From NCBI GenBank assembly GCA_963921795.1, contig OY997647.1:63863997-63927996 (forward strand): DNA of 64,000 nucleotides, read 5' to 3'. Of this stretch, positions 47,201 to 55,636 are shown in pieces (position 1 is the stretch's first letter; each line of letters starts with the position of its first letter). Position numbers and translations under genes: made by a program. The stretch comes from Nannobrachium achirus (taxonomy: Eukaryota > Chordata > Actinopteri > Myctophiformes > Myctophidae). Under the pieces are notes generated by a model that was not told where the DNA came from, did no database searches, and worked only from the letters and a program-made list of their open reading frames with translations.

Positions 47201-49135
47201 ATGGTTTCCTCCACCATCGGTGTATGAATGTGTGTGAATGGGTGAATGTATTGAATGTGTGTGTGAATGGGTGAATGTAATGCACAATCTCTCTAAAGTA
47301 CCTTGGACCAAGGCACTATATAAATATACCATTTACCATTGATAAAGATTTATTAGAATTTAGGGTAGATAAAAGTTCCAATAATACTGTTAAATCCCCT
47401 TCACCATGGTGAAAGCACTCTGTAGTACAAGTTCAAAGATGTCTCTTGTCAACTACAAGCTTATTAGTCCCTCATGTGATGGATCAGTTGATTGTGAATA
47501 AATTATCCTTTTAAGGTTCAATGGAACAGAATTCCAAATACTAGGCTCATAAACAGTTGCTCACCTTTGCTAAACAAATAGATGATACTGGGATGCAGGA
47601 CACTGGAACACTGTTACCTTATAGATTATGATACTAGGATGTATAGGACACTGGAACACTGTTACCTGATAGATTATGATACTAGGATGTATAGGACACT
47701 GGAACACTGTTACCTGATAGATTATGATACTAGGATGTATAGGACACTGGGACACTGTTACCTGATAGATTATGATACTAGGATGTATAGGACACTGGAA
47801 CACTGTTACCTGATAGATTATGATACTAGGATGTATAGGACACTGGAACACTGTTACCTGATAGATTATGATACTAGGATGTATAGGACACTGGGACACT
47901 GTTACCTGATAGATTATGATACTAGGATGTATAGGACACTGGAACACTGTTACCTGATAGATTATGATAGTGGGATATATAGGACACTGAACACTGTTAC
48001 CTGATAGATTATGATACTAGGATGTATAGGACACTGGAACACTGTTACCTGATAGATTATGGATTACTTTATATTCTTCACTGAGAGGACAGGAACATTT
48101 TAAAATAAAAGCTTATCCCAGAAAGAAATAATGGGTGTGTTTAACCCCCTGACCGTTAAAATGGAGTTTGAAGTTACAATGGGTGAAGGAAGACTGATAA
48201 CATTTACATAAAATATCTAAATATTGAATCAAGCAAATTAAAAACTGTTCAGAGTGTTCATAAAAGCCTGATTAGATGATAACAAGACCAACAGCTTTTT
48301 TGAAAGTGAACTGTCCCTTTAATCTGCATTTACAGACTTGTTGGCTGTAAACTCAGAAAGGCAGAGGTTGAAGTTGTGGCTTCAGCTCTCAGCTCTAATC
48401 CTTCCCATTTGAGAGAATTGGACCTCAGTGAAAACGACCTGAACGACCCAGGACTTGTGGAGCTGCTCTGTGAAGGACTGAAGAGTATGCACTGTAGGCT
48501 GGAGATTCTACGGTAAGATACATTTACCTGATTTATATTGATCACTTCTGTAATATGTACTGTATTATGTGAATGTAATATGAATGCTGTGGTGAGAATA
48601 TATAAGCTTGATATCATGATAACCCAAGCCTATGTGCCTGAGTAGACGTTACAATGACCACAAACATGTTTGACACAAAGCTCATGTGAGCTTGTAGATT
48701 TGCTACTTTCAACGTGTGACCCCAATGGGGTCCCAAAACTATTTTTGGGCGTCCCCAGCTTAATGTGCAACACACAGTATAGGTGTATACAGGGTATCTG
48801 CACATTTATAAAGGTACAATTTATTAACTTTAAAACCAAATTGACCAAATTGTCAAATATTCTGGAAGGAAGAGGCAAACATTCCGAAATAGCTGATCTA
48901 CAAGCTCACTGCGAGGCATTGTTCCTAGTGCTTGTAAGGGTGGGGATTCCCAGTTCAAATATGATTATGAATCAATCAATCTGGTGTTTCATTCTTCATT
49001 CAGACTGGCTCACTGCAACTTGTCAGAGAGATGCTGTGAACTTCTGGTCTCAGCTGTAAGCTCTCATCCCTCCCTAAGAGAGCTGGACCTGAGCTCCAAC
49101 ATGATGGTGAATGTTCCAGTCCTGGAGAACTGCAA
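29089..49135 (+). CDS. NLR gene 1: NLRC3-like FISNA-NACHT-LRR receptor (spliced)
   Basis: Predicted cytoplasmic immune sensor of the fish-expanded NLR-C group. Seventeen plus-strand exons join in a consistent frame: start exon, 13 cassette exons, linker, 1.83-kb FISNA-NACHT exon and two LRR exons. I sum the coding length to 3,791 nt, about 1,263 codons, ending in an open phase, so more 3' exons should exist. Evidence: acceptor and donor signals at each exon, conserved phase, GIAGIGKT Walker [10 protein letters not shown] Walker B and LRR signatures. N-terminal arrays of about 30-residue repeats are known from zebrafish FISNA NLRs. No death-fold domain or B30.2 exon was found in the window. 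Introns are loaded with transposons. Ligand and partners are unknown. Whether all cassettes are used in one transcript cannot be seen. Confidence 0.85.
29486..29599 (+). CDS. NLR1 exon 2 (cassette)
   Basis: 114 nt, phase 2 in and out, TTTGCAG acceptor, GTATGT donor. Core [20 protein letters not shown] then [10 protein letters not shown]. Confidence 0.85.
30074..30187 (+). CDS. NLR1 exon 3 (cassette)
   Basis: 114 nt, phase 2-2, ATTCCAG acceptor, GTAAGT donor. Core [20 protein letters not shown]; the end GPPHTT arises because the donor follows AC. Confidence 0.85.
30350..31517. mobile_element. hAT-type element in NLR1 intron 3
   Basis: The ends CAGTGGTTCTCAACCTGTG and AAGGTTGAAAACCACTG are inverted. 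The flanks AGCTAGAG and CACTAGAG are an 8-bp duplication with two differences. Paralogous introns at 32908 and 33300 still have the empty site CTCACACTAGAGGATAAT. A degraded palindrome of the GATCTACAAGCTC family lies at 30781-30835. Confidence 0.85.
31664..31777 (+). CDS. NLR1 exon 4 (cassette)
   Basis: 114 nt, phase 2-2, TTTCCAG acceptor, GTATGT donor. The peptide differs from exon 3 only near its start (HHRPES against YYRPES). Confidence 0.85.
32168..32272 (+). CDS. NLR1 exon 5 (cassette, short form)
   Basis: 105 nt, nine nt shorter than its neighbours at the 5' end, still phase 2-2 ([20 protein letters not shown]). Donor GTAAGT. Confidence 0.83.
32305..32792. mobile_element. hAT-type element in NLR1 intron 5
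   Basis: The ends CAGGGGTTTTCAAAC and CTTTGAAAACCCCTG are inverted, with a perfect 8-bp duplication TATAACAC (32297-32304, 32793-32800). Paralogous introns keep the empty ATATATAACACTATAA site. A complete palindrome of the GATCTACAAGCTC family sits at 32504-32598. Confidence 0.92.
32504..32598. repeat. Palindrome, AGATCTACAAGCTC family
   Basis: TTCACCAAAAACAGCCGATC to the inverse GGCTATTTTTGGTGAA. The centre contains three CACAACGTG / CACGTTGTG-like words, making it the longest-armed hairpin of the family in the window. Confidence 0.88.
33041..33154 (+). CDS. NLR1 exon 6 (cassette)
   Basis: 114 nt, phase 2-2, TTTCCAG acceptor, GTAAGT donor. Core [20 protein letters not shown]. Confidence 0.85.
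33318..34542. mobile_element. hAT-type element in NLR1 intron 6, with nested MITE
   Basis: The ends TAGAGTTGGAAAGAGTACT and the inverse of TTTCCACATCTC are continued by AGTAAAAGTA-rich subterminal inverted repeats. A perfect 8-bp duplication AGGATAAT lies at 33310-33317 and 34543-34550. A second element at about 34003-34343 (GAGTAGTTCAACCCAAAATG and inverse of CATTTTAGGGGTGAACTACT) is nested inside. Confidence 0.88.
34685..34798 (+). CDS. NLR1 exon 7 (cassette)
   Basis: 114 nt, phase 2-2, TTTCCAG acceptor, GTAAGT donor. Core [20 protein letters not shown] then [10 protein letters not shown]. Confidence 0.85.
35216..35329 (+). CDS. NLR1 exon 8 (cassette)
   Basis: 114 nt, phase 2-2, ATTCCAG acceptor. 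The donor is GTAAAT, weaker than the GTAAGT/GTATGT of the other cassettes, so this exon may be skipped more often. Core [20 protein letters not shown]. Confidence 0.82.
35561..36693. mobile_element. hAT-type element in NLR1 intron 8
   Basis: The ends TAGAGTTCTCAACAGGCC and GAATTTGAGAACTCTA are inverted. Subterminal GGCCCGG/GGGCCCG-rich blocks are inverted too. A perfect 8-bp duplication TTTACAAT lies at 35553-35560 and 36694-36701. 1,133 bp, no transposase recognised. Confidence 0.92.
36904..37475. mobile_element. Foldback MITE with TTAA flanks, about 190-bp arms
   Basis: TTAAAGGGATATTTCACTTT pairs with its inverse ending at 37475. Further matching arms run through CAGGCTTTTATGAACACCCT, CACCCATTGTAACTTCAAAC and ACGTGAGCTGGCCGT. 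TTAA at both ends fits a piggyBac- or Kolobok-like target, which is inferred. A half copy lies at 48162-48325 in intron 16. Confidence 0.85.
37548..37650. repeat. LINE-type 3' tail fragment
   Basis: ATTCAATTCAAATGAGCTTT then ATTGGCATGAGAAAACATAC, the inverse of CTCATGCCAATAAAGCTTTT (52994). This looks like a truncated non-LTR element end with a short ATTCA-type tail repeat. Confidence 0.5.
38085..38192 (+). CDS. NLR1 exon 9 (cassette)
   Basis: 108 nt, phase 2-2, ATTCCAG acceptor, GTATGT donor. Starts the second sub-family: [20 protein letters not shown] then [10 protein letters not shown]. Confidence 0.85.
38671..38781 (+). CDS. NLR1 exon 10 (cassette)
   Basis: 111 nt, phase 2-2. Like exon 9 but KQFN for KEFN and FSDQPGPP for FSEPGPP. 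Confidence 0.85.
38823..40091. mobile_element. hAT element CAGGGGCGTC, copy A, right end lost
   Basis: Left end CAGGGGCGTCAGTGGGACTG preceded by AACATGAC (38815-38822). Internal order matches copy B at 40893-41881. It ends abruptly at GGTGCCGCGCTG, the centre of its right-hand palindrome, and passes straight into intron sequence TAATAACAGTG. The right terminus has therefore been deleted from the palindrome centre outward. Confidence 0.8.
38940..39870. mobile_element. hAT element TAGGGGTGCTGA nested in copy A
   Basis: The ends TAGGGGTGCTGATC and CTCAGCAACCCTA are inverted, with perfect 8-bp flanks ACCGAGTG (38932-38939, 39871-39878). It lies in the loop of a palindrome of the GATCTACAAGCTC family. 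Inside are TATAAAAAG and GATTGGCCC words and a GATACGAT-rich stretch. Short open frames here are not recognised. Confidence 0.88.
40285..40392 (+). CDS. NLR1 exon 11 (cassette)
   Basis: 108 nt, phase 2-2. Acceptor is ATTACAG. Core [20 protein letters not shown]; identical in coding sequence to exon 13. Confidence 0.85.
40742..40849 (+). CDS. NLR1 exon 12 (cassette)
   Basis: 108 nt, phase 2-2, ATTCCAG acceptor. As exon 11 except SKDIPPN for SKDYPPN. Confidence 0.85.
41023..41578. mobile_element. hAT element TAGGGGTGCTGA nested in copy B
   Basis: Flanks ACCAAGAG and ACCGAGTG, two differences from a perfect 8-bp duplication. Orthologous by duplication to 38940-39870 but with a different interior, including a doubled TGACAAATCACAACAA stretch, a GCCAATGACGTC pair at 41281 and 41322, and an inverse copy of the exon-flanking AATGAAGTTGTTGTGATTTG words. 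Confidence 0.82.
41767..41831. repeat. Palindrome, AGATCTACAAGCTC family
   Basis: ATAGCAGATCTACAAGCTCA, then CAGCGTGGCACTCGGTGCCG, then CGCTGTG and the inverse arm. The centre itself is a GGCACTCGGTGCC palindrome. Confidence 0.9.
42122..42229 (+). CDS. NLR1 exon 13 (cassette)
   Basis: 108 nt, phase 2-2, ATTACAG acceptor. Same coding sequence as exon 11, with closely similar introns on both sides, so a very recent intragenic duplicate. Confidence 0.85.
42607..42711 (+). CDS. NLR1 exon 14 (last cassette)
   Basis: 105 nt, phase 2-2, ATTCCAG acceptor. Core [20 protein letters not shown] preceded by SPTPSC-like start (the S before VSM is part of C-V-S-M in the full read); WSK is replaced by RSK. 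Confidence 0.8.
42762..43959. mobile_element. hAT element CAGTGTTGGG with nested retroposon
   Basis: The ends CAGTGTTGGGAAAGTTAA and GTACAACACTG are inverted. Perfect 8-bp flanks CATGACAA lie at 42754-42761 and 43960-43967. The interior from about 42790 to 43560 ends in an (AAAT)n tail (43527-43560) after CTAATTCCGGTGTATTTACA-type DNA. This looks like a 5'-truncated non-LTR retroposon inserted in the hAT. Long C-runs lie at 43013-43024 and 43319-43359. Confidence 0.85.
43968..44739. repeat. NLR1 intron 14 with 80-bp direct repeats
   Basis: TTTGGTCAAAGTTGATTCCA...CACCCAGCAGTCTGCTGTC (44207) and TTTGGTCAAAGTTGATCCCA...CGCCCAGCAGTCTGCCATC (44541) are diverged direct copies about 330 bp apart. 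A further CACCCAGCAGTCTGCC occurs at 44301. No supportable exon. Element family not recognised. Confidence 0.55.
44740..44810 (+). CDS. NLR1 exon 15 (linker)
   Basis: 71 nt from acceptor CTACACAG to donor GTAAGA. It enters in phase 2 and leaves in phase 1, linking the cassette array to the NACHT exon. Encodes a basic peptide ([20 protein letters not shown]). Confidence 0.8.
44811..45127. other. NLR1 intron 15
   Basis: A/T-rich, no element recognised. Ends in a good pyrimidine tract before ATTTCAG. Confidence 0.7.
45128..46961 (+). CDS. NLR1 exon 16: FISNA-NACHT-WH-HD2
   Basis: 1,834 nt. FISNA region: residues 1-75 ([27 protein letters not shown]). [25 protein letters not shown] (Walker A, 45412-45435), [22 protein letters not shown] (Walker B, 45631-45660), [20 protein letters not shown] (sensor 1 region), and [15 protein letters not shown]. 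Winged-helix/helical region: [22 protein letters not shown]2-like end: [20 protein letters not shown] to VRNCTKARL. Donor GTTAGT after GCTCG; reading on would give a stop 14 nt later, so splicing is required. A 15-nt word GACCCCCAGAAGGAG occurs at 45848 and 45908, so the region after ...[11 protein letters not shown] carries an extra [17 protein letters not shown] compared with the form I know for this family. Confidence 0.92.
47034..47340 (+). mobile_element. tRNA-derived SINE
   Basis: The head GGGTAGCAGTGGCTCAGGGG carries an A-box-like stretch. CAGTTCGATCCCAGG at 47103 is the B-box. The body has doubled GTGTGTGAATGGGTGAATGT words, and the 3' tail CACTATATAAATATACCATT is typical of fish tRNA SINEs that share an L2-like LINE tail. 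Confidence 0.85.
47583..48062. repeat. 48-bp minisatellite, about ten copies
   Basis: Unit GATACTAGGATGTATAGGAC, then ACTGGAACACTGTTACCTGA, then TAGATTAT. The first and ninth copies carry small variants (GGGATGCAGG; AGTGGGATATA). The period is a multiple of three, which explains the open frames on both strands. Confidence 0.95.
48336..48512 (+). CDS. NLR1 exon 17a: leucine-rich repeat exon
   Basis: 177 nt, phase 2-2, TTTACAG acceptor, GTAAGA donor. Encodes [20 protein letters not shown] then [20 protein letters not shown], a ribonuclease-inhibitor-type LRR pair. NLR LRR exons of this kind act in ligand sensing and autoinhibition. Confidence 0.9.
48513..49003. repeat. LRR intron with palindrome halves
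   Basis: Half copies of the AGATCTACAAGCTC palindrome occur at 48688-48710 and 48888-48912. The intron is clearly homologous to 57173-57796 in NLR copy 2, where the first is a whole hairpin. Confidence 0.75.
49004..49135 (+). CDS. NLR1 exon 17b: second LRR exon
   Basis: 132 nt, phase 2-2, ATTCAG acceptor, GTGAGT donor. Encodes [20 protein letters not shown] then [20 protein letters not shown]. No further exon of this gene was found before the next copy. Confidence 0.88.
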
Positions 49136-49265
49136 GTGAGTAGACTTGAGCTGTGTCCATGTTAGTGCACTGAATGTGCAGTGTTTCCCTCATGTGTCTC
49201 TGAACAGAGTATTCACTCTGACACAAAGTCACACATAGATGTGTACATATTTGTGTATTTAGTAG

Positions 49266-49440
49266 GGCTGTCAAATTTAATGTGATAATAACGAGTTAGC
49301 GCCCATTCCTTTTAGCGTGTGATTAGCGTGCTGTGGTGTTTAAAACGTGGTCTACTCCAAGCGCTGTGGTCCACTCTGTAGATTGATTAAACATAACATG
49401 CCACGAAAAAAAGAAAACTCATAGATTATTACCTCCCAAG
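49266..49440. mobile_element. hAT element TAGGGCTGTCAAA, left end (copy 1)
   Basis: TAGGGCTGTCAAATTTAATG preceded by TGTATTTAG, at exactly the same position relative to the LRR exon as the element at 58061. No right end was found before NLR copy 2. Confidence 0.7.
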
Positions 49441-52400
49441 TAAAGCCTAACTAAAGGGCTGTCCATTCTGTCTCCGACCACCAAACCTTTTGCAGCTTTC
49501 CCAACTCCATTTCGGGGTAATGCTTTTCAGTTGTGAGTGGCGCCATTTTGTAGTTTAGTTGAACCGGACCTTTCCGACGAAAAGTTTGTTGGTCGAAACA
49601 GTATGGAAAGGCCTTTAGACTTTGTCGTAAGACGTGTTGTATGCTGATCTGCAAGCATGCAAGGTGTGATTTAGCAGATTGGATATTTCCACTTGCAGGA
49701 TGTGAGACGTTCAGTTCAGAAACGTTTGCCTTCACAATGATAAGCCTAATTGTTAGTAATCATTACTGCAATGTTACAGTTAGTAAATCAATATGCCATC
49801 TGTTGGGCTTGAGCTCTGGTCCTTAGTGTTAGAAGGAGTTCTCCTTAACAGTTTCTCAGCCAAATCGCCAAACATCGCCATTTTGAGGAGGCCCAGCCAG
49901 CCAGATCGCCAAACGTCGCCTTGCTGATGATTTTCTGATTTTTTTGGTATTTTTTTGACATTTTTAGAGCAAAAACTGACCTTTCTAGCTTCATTTCAGT
50001 CTAAAGAAACATATTACGATGGAAATGACATCATCGATGACGTAACCCGGAAGTCGTTCGGCCATAACATAGCATAGGCCTTTCCATAGCATTGAAAGCT
50101 GACGTTTTTCTTATCAAACTTTACCATATGTGTCCCAATCTCATTGAGAGCTAGTCATCTCGGCAAGTACAGCTTTAGACAGGGACTGAAAATACCTCTT
50201 TTTTTTTTTCTCACTAAAATGTGATAAAGCCACTAAAGCATTTCATAAATTTCAGGCTACATTTCACTTAAACGCCAGAGCTTAACTAATGTAATTAATG
50301 TGAGAGATCGGTACATAATTCTGTTAGTCCTCCCAGTTGATATTAGCTAAAATGCTAACTAATGCTAACAAAATATGCCTTTGTTAGCCGTTTGTAGCCA
50401 AATGCGGTAATATCGGGACTCCATTACTTAGCGATGCAACCCACAGTATTTATCCCATTAATTTAATGCCACGTGTGTTCCAAATGAACAATTATTAACC
50501 ACGTAATGTTGTTATAATGATTTAGTGTATTATTTTATTTATTATTTTTCCGCCGTTCACTTCCGCTGTTTCTTCTTCTACGCGGGTGAAAATGATCCGT
50601 TCCTGCCTGGAGGCGTCTGTGACGTATGCGTTTGTCTTCCGTGAAGCCTTCCTTTGTCACTGAGTTAGCTTAGCATTGAATAGAACAGTGTCGTCGTCAG
50701 TGGTGAAAGTGGTTTGAAATTCTTGCCGGAACTGTCCCAAAATTGGCCGCGCGGCGAAGCTGCGCGGCCGGAAAAAAATTGGGAGGCTCTAACCCACCAA
50801 AACCCATGAAATGCATAGAAAACTGCATTTTGGCATAGTTATACACACAATAAAAACAGTACAGGTCCTACACCTGAATTAGGCAACGGCATTACACTTA
50901 CTGTAACATGAATCATGATTGAAATCCTAAAGGAAATATCTATAATAAACCTCCTCAAATTGTTCATTGTTCCATACAGAAGGGTAAGCATGCAGGGCTA
51001 GCATTGATTGATTGATTGATTGAAGACTTTATTAGAAGTTTGCATAGGAAAAGGTACAGTTTCACGACGGTACAGTTCACTGGTACAAGGTCTAGGCCTA
51101 CTAAAAGGAGATCCATGAAAAGACTAAGCTTATTTCCACAGGAAACCATTTAAGTATCTCATAAAAACAAAAAAGCAGAATCACCTAAGATAAGATAAGA
51201 TGTTTATGGTCACTGTACAACAACATTTTGTTTAGTATATCCACATAAACACATATAGTAGCAGCATCAACAAAGAAAGAAATGCTGACAGAGCAACATT
51301 ATTCTATCCTAGTCTAGTCACCATATCTTGCTCTCTTATTTGTTGTCTCCCCAGGCCCCCACACACATGTAAAGCATGTTTGAAAGCTTTATATAAATTC
51401 CAGATAATATAATATATTATTATTAATATTATTATAACCAGTTATCTAAAGTAACTAAGTACATTTACTAAAGTACTGTATTTAAGTACAGGTTTTAAGT
51501 ATAGCCTAGCCTACTTTACTGGAGTATTTCCAATATTTAAGCTAGATGCAGAAATTAGAATGGAATCATTTTGGTCTATTCTGCCTTTGGTCTAGGCTGC
51601 ATCGCATGCAGGCACCATGGCAGGCACAGTGCCACAGACACGACGAGTCTCTCCTAGAGATGGGATTTATGGCTCTTTGAAGTGAGCCGGCTCTCTGGGA
51701 TCCGTTCCTTTCAAAGAGCCGTTCAAAAAGACTGGCTCATTCGAAGGAACGGCTCCCTACTGTGAACCGAATCCTATCGTTCATTTCAAAGAGCCGTTCA
51801 AACGACTCGATTCGTTCACGAACGTCCCACCTCTACTCTACCCGCTCCGTGTCAAACACTGAAACAGAATCGATTACACTGACCTACACAAACCCACGGG
51901 AATAATTTAGAAGCACTTCATCAGAAAATATAGTCTAACTAGTTACACTTGTGTAGCCTACTGTATGTTAATCTGACTTTAGTATAGGCTATTGTTTTCT
52001 TCCTGGACGTGCGTTTGTGGCAGGTTATTTAACATGGGATTTTGACAGCTGGCTTCTCCTTTTCTTAACGGAACTCCGTTCCGGCCCCAAATGTTTTAAC
52101 GGAACGGGGGTTCCGGCCGTTCTAGCTCACTTTCACCACTGGTCGTCGTAACGTTCAGAGCGTTGTTTTTTTTTTTGGACAATAAATTGACAGCCAAGAA
52201 AACATGGATGGAATGCAATCGTTCACTCGCCGTCGGAAAGTTGACTTTAGAGTAGACTATTCTGGTTGACTGGCTAACTGGCTATGAGTGGCTAACGGCT
52301 AACGCTAGCTAGCGTTAGCTAGCGCTAGCTGCAGGCTAACGCAGGCATCGTATAAACAAATAAAACGTGACCCAACTATATTGTTGCTCTCTTCTACAAG

Positions 52401-54196
52401 CTCACAACGTGAGGCGGTTAAGCCTGTAGATTGTGTTTTATTATCAGGTCAGATTATACTTCTGACTGAAGTTACACAAACACTCATGTAACATGAAGCA
52501 CTTAGTTAGCTATTAGCAATTAGCATAGCTACAGTTATCTATTGTTAGATGTTAGATGTATAACAACATTGAATGAACGGGATAAATACTGTGGTTTGCA
52601 TCGCTAAGTAATGGAGTTCCGATATTACCGCATTTGGCTACAAAGATAAGATAAGATTGGTTACGAAATAATTCACACACAGTAACCAGTGGTGGAAAAA
52701 ATAGCCGATCTACATGCTCACATGCGACGCGTTTTGAGCTTGTAGATCTGCTATTTTCAAATTACCGAGGTATAAAATAGGGCTAAAGTGGTCCGTGCAT
52801 GTTTTATAATATTATAATTTATATCTGCAAAGTAATTAGTAACTAAAGTTTTCAAAAATTGTAGTGGAGTAAAAGTACAATATTTGGAACCGAGATGTAG
52901 TGGAGTAGAAGTAAAAGTATTGGAAATTGGATTTACTAAAGTAAAGAAATAGCCAAGTTCTCTAAGTTAGAGTGTATGTAAACGTTTGTGTTCTCATGCC
53001 AATAAAGCTTTTTGAATTGAATTGTGCCTCTCTACTTCCCCATGTGGCGGAGTCACGTCATTGCAGGTTAGAATTATATTTAAAAGGTAAATATCTCAGA
53101 AGTAGTATTTTAGCATGGCATCATTCTATAAGCCATATCTTCAAAACTGTTGGGTCAATCTCCACAACCAATATATCATTTTGTAGCTATGATCCCCAGC
53201 TTTCAAATGGAATGACAAAATGAAAATGAAAAAAATTGCAATGACTGGCTCTCAGTGAGATTGGGACACATATTTAGACAGATTTTCATTCGGAAAAAAA
53301 TGGCAGGCTGACAGAGCGGTCACTCAGGAGCAAAAACGAGTGTGCACGGCGTGCGCACGACGTTCAGGGCGTGCGGGATCGCTCCCGTTCGGCGGACCGG
53401 GAGCCATAATGGCGGCTCCATAGGCGGCCATTATGGTCCACATGCTGTCCAGGCTTAGTCCAGACTGCAAGACCTAATCGTTGGGCACACTCTAGTGGTA
53501 TAGTACGTGTACTACATTCTGCAATCATATTATCCCTGCTGGGTTAGGCTACTGATAACTTGGAAATTAATAATATTCCTGGCAGTATAGGCGCACAAGC
53601 ATATTGTAAATGGCTGAGAGAGAGTTAACTCACTAAGGAAAGTACGCTTTCAACCTCAGATCTGTCTTTGTTTTGGTGAGTAGTTAAGTAGTCTACTTTT
53701 TATTTAAGACAACAGATGAGAGGCTGAGCAGGCTGGGCTACCGTGGCTGTGAGTGCAAGGGCTCATCGGTGACATAGCGTTAAGGATAACACCTTCTAAC
53801 GCTATGGACCAGAGTTAGAACATGTAGAAATGTGTCCCTGCCCTTATTTACACCCTGCAAAGTGTAAATAATAACTTAACTAGACTGCAGAGAGAATAGT
53901 TTAGTGCCTCAAAGAAACTAGTTCTTGTGGTTGAGAAATAACAAGACATAGCCTATCCAAAATAAATCTGCATAGTAAAGTTGCATCAAGAAGGGATACA
54001 AGGAGAGTGGAGTTCTCTAGAGGTTAAGGTGGAGTCTGAGGAGGAGATGAGATCCAAACTGGGCAGCAGTGAGTACTGTATGTCTGGATGGGCTGCAGGA
54101 CCAAGATAATGATAGGAGAAACACTGTAGTGTCAGCTAGTGGAGACGTTGTGTTAGACACTGAGACATTGATGCATTGTTGTTCTACTTCCTGCAG
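49441..54196. other. TE-rich spacer between NLR copies 1 and 2
   Basis: No gene. Recognised: GCCAAATCGCCAAACATCGC doubled at 49859 and 49902; a large inverted pair (AGCCAAATGCGGTAATATCG at 50395, inverse at 52620) with a second outer pair (GTGTCCCAATCTCATTGAGA at 50130, inverse at 53251); (GATT)n at 51006-51023; a MITE at about 51656-51835 with AAAGAGCCGTTC words; the palindrome at 52697-52757; a LINE-type tail at 52994; and the CAATCGTTCACTCGCCGTCG word at 52217, also at 60711. Frames over 60 residues have no recognisable domains. Confidence 0.6.
52697..52757. repeat. Palindrome, AGATCTACAAGCTC family
   Basis: AAAATAGCCGATCTACATGC to the inverse GCTTGTAGATCTGCTATTTT. The centre contains GCGACGCG. 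Confidence 0.88.
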
Positions 54197-54246
54197 AGTG
54201 AAACATGGAGGAGAAGATTGGCTTAATCCTCAACTCATTACCAGAT
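54197..54246 (+). CDS. NLR copy 2 leader exon
   Basis: CTGCAG acceptor, ATG at 54205, 14 codons (MEEKIGLILNSLPD), phase 0, donor GTGAGT. The exon recurs identically in coding sequence at 63661. The domain is not recognised; position and duplication make it the likely first coding exon of the downstream NLR copies. Confidence 0.7.
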
Positions 54247-55091
<845 letters not shown>

Positions 55092-55104
55092 GTTTTCTCA
55101 TCAG

Positions 55105-55636
55105 ATTTCCAGAGTTTAACAGGGAGGAACATGAAGGTCCTGGAGACATTCCTGGGAGATACTGTATATTCCCTCTCTGACTTCCCAAAAGCTGCTATGA
55201 AGAAATCCATGGAGAGTAAAAATGTCCACTTGGACCTCTTTGTCCGCTTCCTTCATGGCCTCTCTGTGGAGTCAAACCGGAGTCTGTTGAGAAGCCTATT
55301 GGAACAGACAAAGAGCAGTCCATGGGAGATCCAGAAAGCCACCAACAACCTGAGGGAGTTGTTAAAAGATGCCTCTCCTGATAGATGTGTCAACATCTTT
55401 AACATCTTCCGCTTTTTGATGGAGATGAACGACCACTCATTACATCAGGAGATCCAACAGTACCTGAAGTCAGAGAACAGAACAGAGAAACTGTCAGAGA
55501 TCCAGTGTTCAGCTCTGGCCGTCATGATGCAGACGTCAGAGGAGGTTCTGGAAGAGTTGGACCTGGACAAATACACCACATCAGATGAGGGGCGAAGGAG
55601 ACTGGTCCCAGCTGTGAGGAACTGCAGGAAGGCTCG
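55105..55636 (+). pseudogene. NLR copy 2: 3' third of NACHT exon
   Basis: Homologous from [10 protein letters not shown] onward to the last third of exon 16 of gene 1 ([47 protein letters not shown]), with an open frame and the same donor after GCTCG. FISNA, Walker A/B and the winged-helix part are missing. Homology starts about 30 bp after the (GT)n tract. A TTTTCTCATCAG acceptor-like site lies just upstream, so a short transcript could be spliced, but no nucleotide-binding function is possible. Confidence 0.85.

Larger units (their letters stand above)
46962..48335. other. NLR1 intron 16 (SINE, minisatellite, half MITE)
   Basis: Contains a tRNA-derived SINE (47034-47340), a 48-bp minisatellite (47583-48062) and the right half of the foldback MITE family of 36904 (48162-48325), which ends 10 bases before the acceptor of the LRR exon. 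Confidence 0.8.

Noticed and set aside
47570-48004. Open frames in the 48-bp array
   Set aside because: Same reason; the array is an intronic minisatellite.
49266-54196. A complete hAT spanning copy 1 like 58061-63606
   Set aside because: The left end is clear but no right end or matching flank could be found before the leader exon.
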